A DNA stretch of 64,000 nucleotides from an uncultured Bacteroidia bacterium. Lineage in GTDB: Bacteria; Bacteroidota; Bacteroidia; Bacteroidales; UBA932. The notes under the pieces were generated by a model that was not told where the DNA came from, did no database searches, and was given only the letters and a program-made list of their open reading frames with translations. The stretch is from positions 62,001 to 126,000 of the forward strand of contig CADASN010000003.1 of the NCBI GenBank assembly GCA_902790635.1, given 5' to 3'. Position 1 is the stretch's first letter. Every line of letters starts with the position of its first letter. Positions 50,060 through 59,370 of the stretch are shown piece by piece. A program made the translations under genes and the position numbers.

Positions 50060-53000
50060 ATGAACTTTGCGAAAGTTTTCCTGCTTTCAGCAGGAATGTT
50101 CTTGGGTTTCAGCTTGTTTGCCCAGAACAACGTCAAAGGTGTCCTGGTCGATGATTCGACGGGGGAGACTTTAGGCTTTGCCACCGTATCCCTGACCCGG
50201 GACGGGCAGACCAAACCTGCCAAGTATGCCCTTACCGATGACAAGGGTGCGTTCACGCTCGAATCCGTGCGCAACGCCACTTACACGATCCGGGCTGAAC
50301 TGCTGGGCTATGAGCCCTATGAAGCTTCGGTCAAGATGGAATCGAAAACCATCGACCTGGGTGAGATCAAGATGAAGGTCGACCAGGAACAGCTTGATGC
50401 CGCGGAAGTCTCCGCCATCGGCAACCCGGTCGTCATCAAGAAAGATACGATCGAGTATAACGCCTCCTCGTTCCTCTCCACGGACAATGACAACCTGGTG
50501 GACCTGCTCAAGAAGATGCCGGGCATCGAGGTCGCCGACAACGGTACGATCACGGTGAACGGACAGTCCGTGAGCAAGATCACCGTCCAGGGCAAGACCT
50601 TCTTCCTGGATGATCCGCAGATTGCCTCCCAGAACATTCCCGCCAAGCTCGTCAAGAAGCTTAAGGTTATCCGCAAGAAGTCCGAGCAGGCTGAGTTCAC
50701 CGGCATCGACGACGGACAGGAGGAGACGGTCATCGACCTCTCCGTCCAGCCGGGCATGATGCAGGGCCTGGTCGGCCGTGTGACGGCCGGTGCGGGCCAT
50801 GACATCCCCAGCAAGCAGAATCCGCTCAACGATTACCGCTTCTCCGGCAACGCCTTCCTCGGTCGTTTCAGCGACAACACGCAGGTCAGCCTCATCCTCA
50901 ACGCCAACAATGCCAATGTCCAGGGTTCCACCAACTTCTCCGGCAACATGATGGGCGGCATGATGGGCGGCGGTGGCGGCATGGGCATGGGCATGATGGG
51001 CGGCGGCATGGGCTTCGGCGGTGCCGGCGGCATCAACACCTCTTACATGGCAGGCCTCAATGCGGCTTCCGACTTCTTTGACGGGCGGATGGAACTGGGC
51101 GGAAACTACAACTACAACAACAACCACAGCGTTGCCGAGTCGAGTTCCTCTACCATCAACTACCTGTCCGGCGTCAACCAGATGGTCAACAGCAACAGCC
51201 AGAACATCAACAACTCCAACGGCCATAACTTCGGCCTCCGTCTGGAGCACAAGTTCTCGGACAACACCTCGATCGTTTTCGAACCGCGCGTGCGTTTCGG
51301 CGGCGGCAACTATACCCAGAGCAGCACCAGTGAGACGTACCGGGACCAGGGTGCGACGGGCACGTTCCCGACCAATCCGGTCAATGATTCCAAGACCGAC
51401 AATTCCGGCACCAACAAGAATGTCAGCACCAGCGGTTTCTTCCTGTTCCGCCAGCGTCTCGGCATTCCGGGCCGTACCCTCACGGTGAACACGAACTTCA
51501 ACCTGTCCGACAACAAGATGGACGCGTTGAACAACAACCTGACGAACTACTATACCACCCTGCCGGACGGCACGGTCAACACGATGACCAACGAGGTCAG
51601 GCAGAATGCCGTGCAGGATCAGCAGAGCTATTCGGTCAACACGCGTGCGACCTACACCGAGCCGCTCGGAAACTACTTCTACCTGGAGGCCAACTACTCT
51701 TTCAACTGGAGCAAGTCCATCTCCGAGAAGAATACCTATGACCTGCTGAAGGGCGGTATCCTCGATCCGCAGTACTCCAACGAGATCGTCAACCTCAACC
51801 GTCGCCATGAGATCGGAGGCAACGTCCTCTACCAGGACGACCGGATGCATCTCCAGGCCGGTTTCACCGCGATGCCGCAGTACACCTTCAACAGCACCAC
51901 GGTGTATGATGCCAGCTCGAAGACCAACAAGCCCCAGACCTACGAAGACAACCGCTGGAACTTCTCCCCGCAGGTGATGATGATGTTCGACCTGAGCGAG
52001 AACGCCACCCTGCGCTTCTTCTACCGGGGCAACTCCAGCCAGCCGTCCACCCAGCAGTTGATGCCGGTGCCGGACAACACCAACCCGCTGCGCGTCACCT
52101 TCGGTAACCCGACGCTGACCCCGTACTTCACGCACAACATCAACGGTGAGTACCGCTACAGCAACCGCGAGAACTTCTCGTCCTTCAACATCCGTTTCAA
52201 CGGCGGTTTTACGCAGAACCAGATTTCCAACGTGGTCATCACGGGCAATGACGGCGGGCAGTATACGATCCCGTTCAACGCTCCCGTGACGGGCAACGCC
52301 GGCGTGAACTTCTTCAACAACTTCCCGCTTGGCCGGAACTCCGCCTTCTCCATCAACAACAACACGGGTGTGAACTGGCGCCAGTCCTTTGCCTATGAAG
52401 GTGTGGGCGTGAGTATGGACAAGTACAAGGATCCGGACGGCGGTTTCTATGCCTGGATGAACTGGTTCATCGACCAGTTCAACGATCCGGCTTACTACAA
52501 GGCCCACATCGTGGAGAACTACACCGACAACCTCAACGTCAACGAGAGGCTCCGCCTGACCTACCGCGGCGTCTCGCTGCAGGCTTCCATCGGTGCCAGC
52601 ACCAACATGAGCCAGACCTGGTACACCCAGAAGGGTGATGCGGTGGCCAATTCCACCAAGGCGGCCCGCAACTCCCAGACCTGGAACAACGCCGTCACCG
52701 GCGAGCTGACCTGGAACTGGCTGCTGACCGGCATCTCCCTGACGGCCAATGCCAACTATCGCTGGTACAATGGTTACACCAGCCCGGTCGATCCGCAGAT
52801 GATCATCAACATGACGATCGCCAAGTCGATCGGCTCCGCCAATATCTCCCTGTATGTCGCCGACCTGCTCGGACAGTCCCGGGCCCTGTCGGTCACGGAC
52901 CAGGCTTCGCAGCACATCGAGTCCCTGAGCAATACGCTCGGCCGCTATGTGATCCTGTCCTTCTCCTGGAACTTCGGCACGATGGGCCGTGGCCAGGGAC

Positions 53001-53104
53001 GAGGCCGGATGGGCGGCGGCTTCGGCGGCGGCCGCGGCGGCCGCGGCGGCGGTATGCCCATGGGCGGTGGCATGATGGGCGGCGGACGTCCTCCGATGAT
53101 GTAG
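50060..53104 (+). CDS. Outer-membrane beta-barrel receptor-like protein with Gly/Met-rich segments
   Basis: A 1014-residue outer-membrane protein with a signal peptide (ending FAQN), an N-terminal carboxypeptidase-regulatory-like domain (about 25-105; VKGVLVDDSTGETLGFATV), a plug-like region (VDLLKKMPGIEVADNGTITV), and a C-terminal barrel of the OMP_b-brl_3 class. Two low-complexity tracts stand out: a Gly/Met-rich one near residues 297-325 and a Gly/Arg/Met-rich C-terminus (about 975-1014). TonB-dependent substrate import or a structural role is possible; no SusD partner follows. The start at 50060 is picked for the signal peptide. Confidence 0.82.
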   Translation: MNFAKVFLLSAGMFLGFSLFAQNNVKGVLVDDSTGETLGFATVSLTRDGQTKPAKYALTDDKGAFTLESVRNATYTIRAELLGYEPYEASVKMESKTIDLGEIKMKVDQEQLDAAEVSAIGNPVVIKKDTIEYNASSFLSTDNDNLVDLLKKMPGIEVADNGTITVNGQSVSKITVQGKTFFLDDPQIASQNIPAKLVKKLKVIRKKSEQAEFTGIDDGQEETVIDLSVQPGMMQGLVGRVTAGAGHDIPSKQNPLNDYRFSGNAFLGRFSDNTQVSLILNANNANVQGSTNFSGNMMGGMMGGGGGMGMGMMGGGMGFGGAGGINTSYMAGLNAASDFFDGRMELGGNYNYNNNHSVAESSSSTINYLSGVNQMVNSNSQNINNSNGHNFGLRLEHKFSDNTSIVFEPRVRFGGGNYTQSSTSETYRDQGATGTFPTNPVNDSKTDNSGTNKNVSTSGFFLFRQRLGIPGRTLTVNTNFNLSDNKMDALNNNLTNYYTTLPDGTVNTMTNEVRQNAVQDQQSYSVNTRATYTEPLGNYFYLEANYSFNWSKSISEKNTYDLLKGGILDPQYSNEIVNLNRRHEIGGNVLYQDDRMHLQAGFTAMPQYTFNSTTVYDASSKTNKPQTYEDNRWNFSPQVMMMFDLSENATLRFFYRGNSSQPSTQQLMPVPDNTNPLRVTFGNPTLTPYFTHNINGEYRYSNRENFSSFNIRFNGGFTQNQISNVVITGNDGGQYTIPFNAPVTGNAGVNFFNNFPLGRNSAFSINNNTGVNWRQSFAYEGVGVSMDKYKDPDGGFYAWMNWFIDQFNDPAYYKAHIVENYTDNLNVNERLRLTYRGVSLQASIGASTNMSQTWYTQKGDAVANSTKAARNSQTWNNAVTGELTWNWLLTGISLTANANYRWYNGYTSPVDPQMIINMTIAKSIGSANISLYVADLLGQSRALSVTDQASQHIESLSNTLGRYVILSFSWNFGTMGRGQGRGRMGGGFGGGRGGRGGGMPMGGGMMGGGRPPMM

Positions 53105-53136
53105 GATACCTCCCCGCTCCGCTGACCGGATGCAAC

Positions 53137-53175
53137 ATGGCGGCGAACCAAAATGTCAGAAGGGTTCGCCGCCAT
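53137..53175 (+). terminator. Terminator after the barrel protein
   Basis: A 13-bp stem (ATGGCGGCGAACC, 53137-53149, with 53163-53175), 13-base loop, then TGTTTTTATTT. Confidence 0.85.
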
Positions 53176-53188
53176 TGTTTTTATTTAT

Positions 53189-53196
53189 TATCTTTG
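53189..53196 (+). promoter_or_regulatory. -7 box of the lysE-pasta-rluD-lnt operon
   Basis: TATCTTTG, 8 bases before the ATG at 53205; it excludes in-frame starts upstream. Confidence 0.55.
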
Positions 53197-53204
53197 CAAG
53201 AATT

Positions 53205-53831
53205 ATGCTGTTGGAGATCTGCAAAGCCTGGCTGGTCGGCTTCATCGCCGCCCTTCCCATCGGCCCCATCTTCCTGATGGTGGTGCAGGGGACTTTGTGC
53301 TACAACCGGCGTGCAGGTTTGATGGTCGGACTCGGGGCTGCGACGGGGGATATGATCTATGCGAGCCTGGGGCTGCTGACCCTGGAACTCATCAAGGCTG
53401 CAGTTCTGGAACACCAGGGACTGTTCATGGTCTTGGGCGGGGTCATCGTGGGAGGGATGGGCATCTGGATGTTTCACCGCGAGGTCTCCGTGGACCTGCC
53501 GGCATCCGAGCGGCAGTTGTCCGACTGGACTTGCGTACTGCAGGGGTTCACGGGAGCCCTGTCGAATCCGGGAGCATTGGCGGCCATGCTGGCGCTCCTC
53601 ACCGTTTTCAGCCTGGGAGCAGGCACGGCCCGGACCCCGATCTGGGCGCTGGTCCCGGCCGTCGGATTGGGTGAAGCCGTATACTGGGCACTGGTCAGCC
53701 GCCTGCTGAGCCGCTATGTGCGGGTCGGAGGGAAAACCCTCCGTTTCGGGAGCAAGGTGGCGGGTTCGCTGGTCTTCATTTTTGCTGTCGTCCTGGTGGT
53801 TCGGGGCGGTTTGATGATTATTAGAAACTGA
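53205..53831 (+). CDS. LysE-family exporter
   Basis: Inner-membrane protein of 208 residues with six helices in the LysE/RhtB fold, exporting amino acids or related small molecules. The first helix carries the family signature (GFIAALPIGPIFLMVVQGTL) and NRRAGLMVGLGAATGDMIYA follows. Substrate unknown. The next gene starts 3 bases after its stop, so it shares a transcript with the PASTA protein. Confidence 0.85.
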   Translation: MLLEICKAWLVGFIAALPIGPIFLMVVQGTLCYNRRAGLMVGLGAATGDMIYASLGLLTLELIKAAVLEHQGLFMVLGGVIVGGMGIWMFHREVSVDLPASERQLSDWTCVLQGFTGALSNPGALAAMLALLTVFSLGAGTARTPIWALVPAVGLGEAVYWALVSRLLSRYVRVGGKTLRFGSKVAGSLVFIFAVVLVVRGGLMIIRN

Positions 53832-53834
53832 CAC

Positions 53835-54632
53835 ATGGATATCAAAGGTTTTTTCACCAACTGGATTGTCAAGAATGTGCTGCTTGCGGTCGCGCTCGTC
53901 GCGTTGTTCGTGCTTCTCGCGAATACCCTGCTGGCGCTGGCTACCCAGCACAACAAGGAGCTGGTCGTGCCGGACTTCACGAACATGACTTATGACGAAG
54001 CGCGGCAGGCTGCTTCTAAGGCCGGCGTGCGGGTCCTGGTCGCGGACTCCGTCTATGTGAAGCGGCTCAGGCCGGGCGCTGTCTATCTCCAGACCCCGAA
54101 GGCTGGCGACCATGTCAAGCGTGGCCGCCGGGTGCGTCTGACGACGAATACCACGGTGCCCAAGGAAGTTGCGATGCCTTCGCTGGTCGGTTTCTCGATG
54201 CGGCAGGCCAAGGCCGAACTGGCCCGTGCCGGGCTCACGCTGGGGCGCCTGATTTACGTGCGGGACATCGCGACCAACAACGTCCTGCGCCAGCAGCGCG
54301 GAGGCGTGGACATCAAGGCGGGCACCCGCCTGGCCAGCGGCACCACCATCAACCTGGTGGTGGGCCTCAGTCCCAATGACAACATGACTTTCGCTCCCAA
54401 ACTGATCGGCAAGCAGTATCTGCACGCCGTAGACCAGACGCAGGAGAGCTCGCTCAACGTGGGCAGCCTGCATTTTGACGAGACGGTCAAGACCTATGCC
54501 GACTCCGTGAGCGCCTTCGTGTACCAGCAGCGTCCGGCGGCTTCCGAGAAGGTCCGGATGGGTTCCGAGATCACGATGTCCCTGACCACGGATCCTTCCA
54601 AACTGCCCGTCCAGGCTTCTTCCAGAAAGTAG
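53835..54632 (+). CDS. PASTA-domain membrane protein
   Basis: A 265-residue protein with one N-terminal membrane helix (about 15-36) and three extracytoplasmic PASTA repeats: LVVPDFTNMTYDEARQAASK, VAMPSLVGFSMRQAKAELAR, and a third about 185-255. PASTA domains bind peptidoglycan stem peptides or beta-lactam-like ligands; here they are not attached to a kinase or penicillin-binding protein. The gene precedes rluD by 4 bases, an arrangement shared across Bacteroidota. Confidence 0.9.
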   Translation: MDIKGFFTNWIVKNVLLAVALVALFVLLANTLLALATQHNKELVVPDFTNMTYDEARQAASKAGVRVLVADSVYVKRLRPGAVYLQTPKAGDHVKRGRRVRLTTNTTVPKEVAMPSLVGFSMRQAKAELARAGLTLGRLIYVRDIATNNVLRQQRGGVDIKAGTRLASGTTINLVVGLSPNDNMTFAPKLIGKQYLHAVDQTQESSLNVGSLHFDETVKTYADSVSAFVYQQRPAASEKVRMGSEITMSLTTDPSKLPVQASSRK

Positions 54633-54636
54633 ATCC

Positions 54637-55659
54637 ATGCAGGAAGCGCCGCAGGAGATGTTTGAGCACTTCCGGCTGGAAGTGGATCCGGGGCAGGCGC
54701 CCGTGCGGATCGACAAATACATGTCCGCTCACCTGGAGGATACTTCCCGCAACCGGATCCAGCAGGCTTTCAAGGAAGGCTATGTCCGGGTGGGGGAGAC
54801 CACCGTCAAGGCCAATTACATCGTCCGGCCGGGGGATGTCATCCGCTTCGTGATGCCTTACCGCCGCCGTGGCCTGGAGATTATCCCCCAGGACATTCCC
54901 CTGGATATCGTCTATGAAGACGATGACGTCCTGGTGGTCAACAAACCTGCGGGGATGGTCGTGCATCCGGGCCATGGACATTATGAAGGGACACTGGTCA
55001 ACGCCCTGTCGCACCACCTGGGGATCAGCCAGGACAGCGACGCGCTCGACGAGCGCATGGGGATCCTCGTGCACCGCATCGACAAGGATACGAGCGGCCT
55101 GCTCGCCATCGCCAAAAATGACGAGGCGCAGCTGCACCTTGCAAAGCAGTTCTTCGACCACAGCATCGAACGGCGCTACAACGCCATCGTCTGGGGTGAC
55201 CTGCGCGACGACGAGGGAACGGTCGACGGGTATATCGGTCGCGATCCCAACGACCGCCTGCGCTTTAAGGTGGTGGAGGATGAGGATCACGGCAAGCGGG
55301 CCGTGACGCATTACCGGGTTCTGGAACGTTTCGGCTTCGTGACCCTGGTCGAATGTAAGCTGGAGACCGGCCGCACCCACCAGATCCGCGTCCACATGTC
55401 CCAGCTGGGGCACCCCATTTTCAACGACGAGCGTTACGGCGGCAGTGAGATCCGCAAGGGGACCATCTATGCCAAATACAAGCAGTTCATCCGCAATTGC
55501 TTCGAGATCTGCCCCCGGCAGGCCCTGCATGCCAGGACGCTCGGATTCGTGCATCCCCGTACGGGGCAATGGCTCCAGTTTGATTCCGTGCTTCCGGAGG
55601 ATATGACCGCCCTCCTGGACAAATGGCGCAAGTATTGCGGTCAGATGCCGGAAGAATGA
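54637..55659 (+). CDS. rluD: RluD-family 23S rRNA pseudouridine synthase
   Basis: Modifies helix 69 uridines in 23S rRNA if a true RluD. The 340 residues have an N-terminal S4 domain (about 20-80; RIDKYMSAHLEDTSRNRIQQ) and the catalytic HRIDKDTSGLLAIAKND with its Asp, followed by LETGRTHQIRVHMSQLGHP. Assignment to RluD over RluA or RluC relies on the S4 domain and neighbours. Its stop overlaps the lnt start by four bases. Confidence 0.92.
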   Translation: MQEAPQEMFEHFRLEVDPGQAPVRIDKYMSAHLEDTSRNRIQQAFKEGYVRVGETTVKANYIVRPGDVIRFVMPYRRRGLEIIPQDIPLDIVYEDDDVLVVNKPAGMVVHPGHGHYEGTLVNALSHHLGISQDSDALDERMGILVHRIDKDTSGLLAIAKNDEAQLHLAKQFFDHSIERRYNAIVWGDLRDDEGTVDGYIGRDPNDRLRFKVVEDEDHGKRAVTHYRVLERFGFVTLVECKLETGRTHQIRVHMSQLGHPIFNDERYGGSEIRKGTIYAKYKQFIRNCFEICPRQALHARTLGFVHPRTGQWLQFDSVLPEDMTALLDKWRKYCGQMPEE

Positions 55660-57278
55660 GAAAACCGCAAATCATGATTTGGCTGCTCACCGCCCTGTCG
55701 GCGGTGCTGCTGAGCCTGCCCTGGCTGGTACCGCACCTCGGGGCGCTCTCGCTGGTCGCTTTCGTCCCGCTCCTGTGTGCGGATGCCATGGCGGAGCAGT
55801 GCAAGTTGCGCGCATCCTGGATTTATCCGGCGGTGACTTTCGTGGCGTGGAACGCCGCCACGACCTTCTGGGTCTGCAATGCCACGGTGGGTGGCGGGCT
55901 CTTTGCCATCTTTGCCAACACAGCGCAGATGCTGCTGGTGTGGCTGCTTTTCCGCCTTGCGAAAAAGCGCATGCAGGGCGTCCTGCCGTATATCTTCCTG
56001 GCCGCGATGTGGATCGCGTGGGAGCGGCGCTATTTCTCGGTGGATATCTCCTGGCCCTGGCTGACCCTGGGCGGGGCATTCGCCCAGAGCACCCGGACGG
56101 TCCAGTGGTATGAATGGACCGGCATTTTGGGCGGTTCCCTCTGGATATGGCTGTCCAACCTCGGCATCTTCGGCCTGCTGGTAGCGGTCTCGGACGGGTA
56201 CTGGCAGCGCTGGAACAAGCTTGCACGGGCCTGTGCCTCCGTCGGGATCATCCTCGTCATCGCCGGGCCCGTGGTGACCTCCAAACTGATCTGGTCCGCG
56301 TATGAGGAGCGTTCGGAAGGGACTGTGGAGGTCGTAATCGGTCAGCCGAATTTCGATCCCTACCAGAAGTTCGAGTCGATGACGCAGGCTGAGCAGACCG
56401 CCGTCCTGCTGGACGGATTTGGGCAGGCACTTGCCTCCCGGCCTGCCGGGCCCGTGTTGCTGCTTGCCCCCGAGACCTTCACGGGCGATGTCTTCCTGAA
56501 CCATCCGGAGTCGTCAAAGACCCTGCAGAGCATCCGCAACTTCCTGGCCGAACACCCGGGAGCCGAGATGCTGCTGGGTGCCAGTACATATGATATTTAC
56601 ACGACGCACGCGTCTCCCCATATCCTGGCGCGGCCGTACGGTGACGGTTGGATCCTGTCGCACAACAGTGCCCTGATGGTTACGTCGGCGGAGCCCGTCG
56701 AAGTGTATCATAAGAGCCGGCTGGTCGTGGGCACGGAGTTGACTCCGTACCCGAAGATCTTTGTCCCGCTGGACAACTGGCTTTCCAAGAAGATGGGCGT
56801 GTCGGGCCTGATGGGCCGCTGCGTGGGACAGGAGAGCGCTTCGCTGATGCATTTCGGGCCGGAACGCATCCCGTTGGGCTGCGCGATCTGCTATGAATCC
56901 GTCTATGGGGAGTATTGTACGGAGTATGTCAAGGCCGGAGCAAAACTGATGACCATCATCACCAACGACGCCTGGTGGGGCGATACCCCCGGCTACCGGC
57001 AGCATCTCAATTTCGCCCGCCTGCGGGCGATCGAGCTGCGGCGCGATATCGCGCGTTGCGGCAATACGGGCATTTCCTGCTTGATCGACCAGCGGGGCGA
57101 GATACTGGAAGAGACCGGCTGGTGGACGCCCGCGACACTCTCCGGAGAGGTCAATCTCAACTCCGCGCAGACTGCCTTCGTGCGCCATGGCGACATCGTC
57201 GGCCGCGTCTGCACGCTGCTCTTCCTCCTGCTCGCCGCCATCCTGCTGGTCCGGCTCTTTGTCCCGGGAAAGCGCTAG
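55656..57278 (+). CDS. lnt: Apolipoprotein N-acyltransferase
   Basis: Adds the third acyl chain to lipoproteins at the inner membrane, which permits sorting to the outer membrane. The 540 residues have six or more N-terminal helices, a nitrilase-like domain with catalytic triad Glu273 (LAPETF), Lys353 (YHKSRLVVG) and Cys412 (AICYESVYGEY), and a final membrane helix. The TNDAWWGDTPGYRQHL segment is typical. The many lipoproteins in this window would be substrates. Confidence 0.95.
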   Translation: MRKPQIMIWLLTALSAVLLSLPWLVPHLGALSLVAFVPLLCADAMAEQCKLRASWIYPAVTFVAWNAATTFWVCNATVGGGLFAIFANTAQMLLVWLLFRLAKKRMQGVLPYIFLAAMWIAWERRYFSVDISWPWLTLGGAFAQSTRTVQWYEWTGILGGSLWIWLSNLGIFGLLVAVSDGYWQRWNKLARACASVGIILVIAGPVVTSKLIWSAYEERSEGTVEVVIGQPNFDPYQKFESMTQAEQTAVLLDGFGQALASRPAGPVLLLAPETFTGDVFLNHPESSKTLQSIRNFLAEHPGAEMLLGASTYDIYTTHASPHILARPYGDGWILSHNSALMVTSAEPVEVYHKSRLVVGTELTPYPKIFVPLDNWLSKKMGVSGLMGRCVGQESASLMHFGPERIPLGCAICYESVYGEYCTEYVKAGAKLMTIITNDAWWGDTPGYRQHLNFARLRAIELRRDIARCGNTGISCLIDQRGEILEETGWWTPATLSGEVNLNSAQTAFVRHGDIVGRVCTLLFLLLAAILLVRLFVPGKR

Positions 57279-57299
57279 CCGCTGACTCATAATCAGCGG
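57279..57299. terminator. Hairpin between convergent lnt and ung
   Basis: CCGCTGA and TCAGCGG form a 7-bp stem with a 7-base loop, but there is no T-run on either side. Confidence 0.4.
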
Positions 57300-57307
57300 A
57301 ACAGAGC

Positions 57308-57976
57308 CTAGAGTTTCCAGTCGATGGGCGTCTGCCCGTGTGCTGCGAGCCAGTCGTTGCAGCGGGAGAAATGCCGGCACCCGAAAAATGCGCCGCGGGC
57401 CAGCGGCGAAGGATGCGCCGCCTCGAGTACGAGGTGGCGTGTGCCGTCTATGAGCGGTGCCTTGCTCCGGGCATAATTGCCCCAAAGCAGGAAGACGACG
57501 CCTTCGCGACGGTCGGAGACCGTCCGGATCACGGCGTCGGTGAAGGTCTGCCAACCGATGCCGCTGTGGGAGGTCGGTTCCCCGGCACGGACGGTCAGCA
57601 CGGCATTGAGCAGCAATACGCCCTGCCGGGCCCAGGGGGTCAGGTCCGGGCTGCCGGACATCCGTACGCCCAGGTCCGTCTCGATCTCGCGGAAAATGTT
57701 CTTGAGGGAAGGCGGGGCCGGGACTCCCTGCGGGACGCTGAAACACAGGCCCATCGCCTGGCCGTAACCGTGATAGGGATCCTGGCCGAGGATGACGACC
57801 TGGGTCCGCTCCAGCGGACAGAGGTCGAAGGCCCGGAAGATCTGTCCGCCGGGAGGAAAGATGGTCTTGCCCGCCGCCTTCTCCGCATGCAGCTGCTGCG
57901 CCAGGGCGGCGAAATAGGGCTGGTCGAATTCAGATTGGAGCGCTTCGCGCCAGGAGGGTTCGATTTTTACTGTCAT
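57308..57976 (-). CDS. ung: Uracil-DNA glycosylase
   Basis: Removes uracil from DNA. The 222 residues contain GQDPYHG (64-70, catalytic Asp66), LLLNAVLTVRAGEPTSHSGI, and HPSPLARGAFFGC with the catalytic His, standard for family 1. The start at 57976 is preferred: a -7 box runs 57988 to 57981, so the ATG at 57979 and the GTG at 57991 would be too close to or inside it. Divergent from coaD. Confidence 0.95.
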   Translation of the reverse strand: MTVKIEPSWREALQSEFDQPYFAALAQQLHAEKAAGKTIFPPGGQIFRAFDLCPLERTQVVILGQDPYHGYGQAMGLCFSVPQGVPAPPSLKNIFREIETDLGVRMSGSPDLTPWARQGVLLLNAVLTVRAGEPTSHSGIGWQTFTDAVIRTVSDRREGVVFLLWGNYARSKAPLIDGTRHLVLEAAHPSPLARGAFFGCRHFSRCNDWLAAHGQTPIDWKL

Positions 57977-57980
57977 CATC

Positions 57981-58009
57981 CAAATATACACATTTTTTGC
58001 CTATATTTG
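57981..58009. promoter_or_regulatory. Divergent ung and coaD promoters
   Basis: Minus-strand TATATTTG (57988 to 57981) is 4 bases from the ung ATG (57976) and plus-strand TATATTTG (58002-58009) is 6 bases from coaD. Both transcripts would have minimal leaders. Confidence 0.6.
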
Positions 58010-58015
58010 TTTGTT

Positions 58016-58489
58016 ATGAACACAATCGCTTTATTCCCGGGCTCTTTCGATCCGTTCACCGCGGGGCACCTCAACATTCTCGGCCGCGCCCTGACGATGT
58101 TCGATGAGGTCGTTGTCGCCGTCGGTATCAACCAGGACAAACGCGGCTTCTTCACGAACGAACAGAAAGTGGATATCATCCGGCAGGCCACCGCCGACAT
58201 GGCCGACCGCGTGCGCATCGTGTCCTATGACTGCCTGACCATCGAGATCTGCCGCCAGTTGGGGATCCGGCACATCGTCCGCGGCATCCGCAATATGATG
58301 GACTTCGACAACGAGAAGGCCATCGCGGACGCCAACCGCCGCCTGGCCCCCGAGATCGAGACCATCATCATCCCGACGGCGCAGGAGTTCGCCCATATCT
58401 CCTCTTCCGCCGTCCGCGACCTGCTCCGCCACCACGGCGATACCAGCCAGTTCCTTCCCGAAGGGATCGTCCTGCCCGAAGTGCAATGA
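58016..58489 (+). CDS. coaD: Phosphopantetheine adenylyltransferase
   Basis: Penultimate step of coenzyme A synthesis, joining AMP to 4'-phosphopantetheine. The 157 residues have the nucleotidyltransferase motif GSFDPFTAGHLN (His18 in TxGH), GINQDKRGFFTNEQK, and ISSSAVRDLLRHHG near the C-terminus. The start is fixed by the -7 box 6 bases upstream. It overlaps the next gene (ATGA). Confidence 0.96.
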   Translation: MNTIALFPGSFDPFTAGHLNILGRALTMFDEVVVAVGINQDKRGFFTNEQKVDIIRQATADMADRVRIVSYDCLTIEICRQLGIRHIVRGIRNMMDFDNEKAIADANRRLAPEIETIIIPTAQEFAHISSSAVRDLLRHHGDTSQFLPEGIVLPEVQ

Positions 58490-59370
58490 TCCGCCGGCTG
58501 CTCATATTCCTGCTGATCCTGGCCTCTCCGCTCCTGGCGCTGCGTGCCCAGGAAGCCCCGGATTCCCCGCAGGAAGAAGCCGCCGTAAACGATTCGCTGG
58601 ATCGGGAAATTGCGCGCTTCGCGCGGCTGGACAGTCTCCTGACGCAGTTCTACGCGACGCTGGAGCGGGAAAGCATCGAAGCGAAGAATGCCGAATTTGA
58701 TGCCCTGATCGGGAGCTGCCGCGACTCGCTGACCCGGCAGCATGTGGCGCTTGCGGTTTTCGACCATTACCGCTACAGCCGCCTGATGGGCGAGGAAGCC
58801 GTGGCCGTGCACGTCTATGACGAATGGATTGAACCCGGCAAAGTCCGGATGCGCAGCGAGTTCGAGCTCTTCGAGGCCGAACGTTTCGCGCTCGAGAACC
58901 GCAAGACCCTGCTCGGCATGCAGGCTCCGCCGGTGACGCTCCGCACCCCCTGCGGGACGAAGCGGACGATCCCGGCGGCAGGCAGGCCCGCCGTGCTGTT
59001 CTTCTATTCGCCGCAGTGCTCCAAATGCCGCATGGAGACCTATGCCCTGCCTGCCGTGCTCGCGGACGTGGACTTTCCGCTGAATTTCTACGCCATCGAC
59101 ACGGACACGGACAAGCGGGATTTCCGGAGTTTCCGGAAAGCCTTGAAGACGGATAACAAATATGTCAAGATGATCCATCTCTGGGATCCGAAATCCGAAT
59201 CCACCCTGCTCCTCGACTACGGCGTGTTCTCCACCCCCAAGGTTTTCGTCGTCTGGGAGGACGGGGAGATCCTCGGACGCCGGCTGGAGATGGACAGCCT
59301 GCAGGAAATCATCCATTACATCAATATCCTCTATGGCCAAAAGAAAGAAGAGAAGCAAGAAATTCGCTAA
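58486..59370 (+). CDS. Exported thioredoxin-fold protein (TlpA-like) with CSKC motif
   Basis: A 294-residue protein with a signal peptide ending LALRAQ, a helical region of about 110 residues, and a C-terminal thioredoxin fold with the redox pair Cys178-Ser-Lys-Cys181 in YSPQCSKCRM and the cis-Pro segment STPKVFVVWEDG. It likely reduces or forms periplasmic disulfides; the helical part (DUF5106-like) may bind its partner. It is coupled to coaD, and its last 38 bases overlap the next gene in another frame. Confidence 0.85.
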   Translation: MIRRLLIFLLILASPLLALRAQEAPDSPQEEAAVNDSLDREIARFARLDSLLTQFYATLERESIEAKNAEFDALIGSCRDSLTRQHVALAVFDHYRYSRLMGEEAVAVHVYDEWIEPGKVRMRSEFELFEAERFALENRKTLLGMQAPPVTLRTPCGTKRTIPAAGRPAVLFFYSPQCSKCRMETYALPAVLADVDFPLNFYAIDTDTDKRDFRSFRKALKTDNKYVKMIHLWDPKSESTLLLDYGVFSTPKVFVVWEDGEILGRRLEMDSLQEIIHYINILYGQKKEEKQEIR

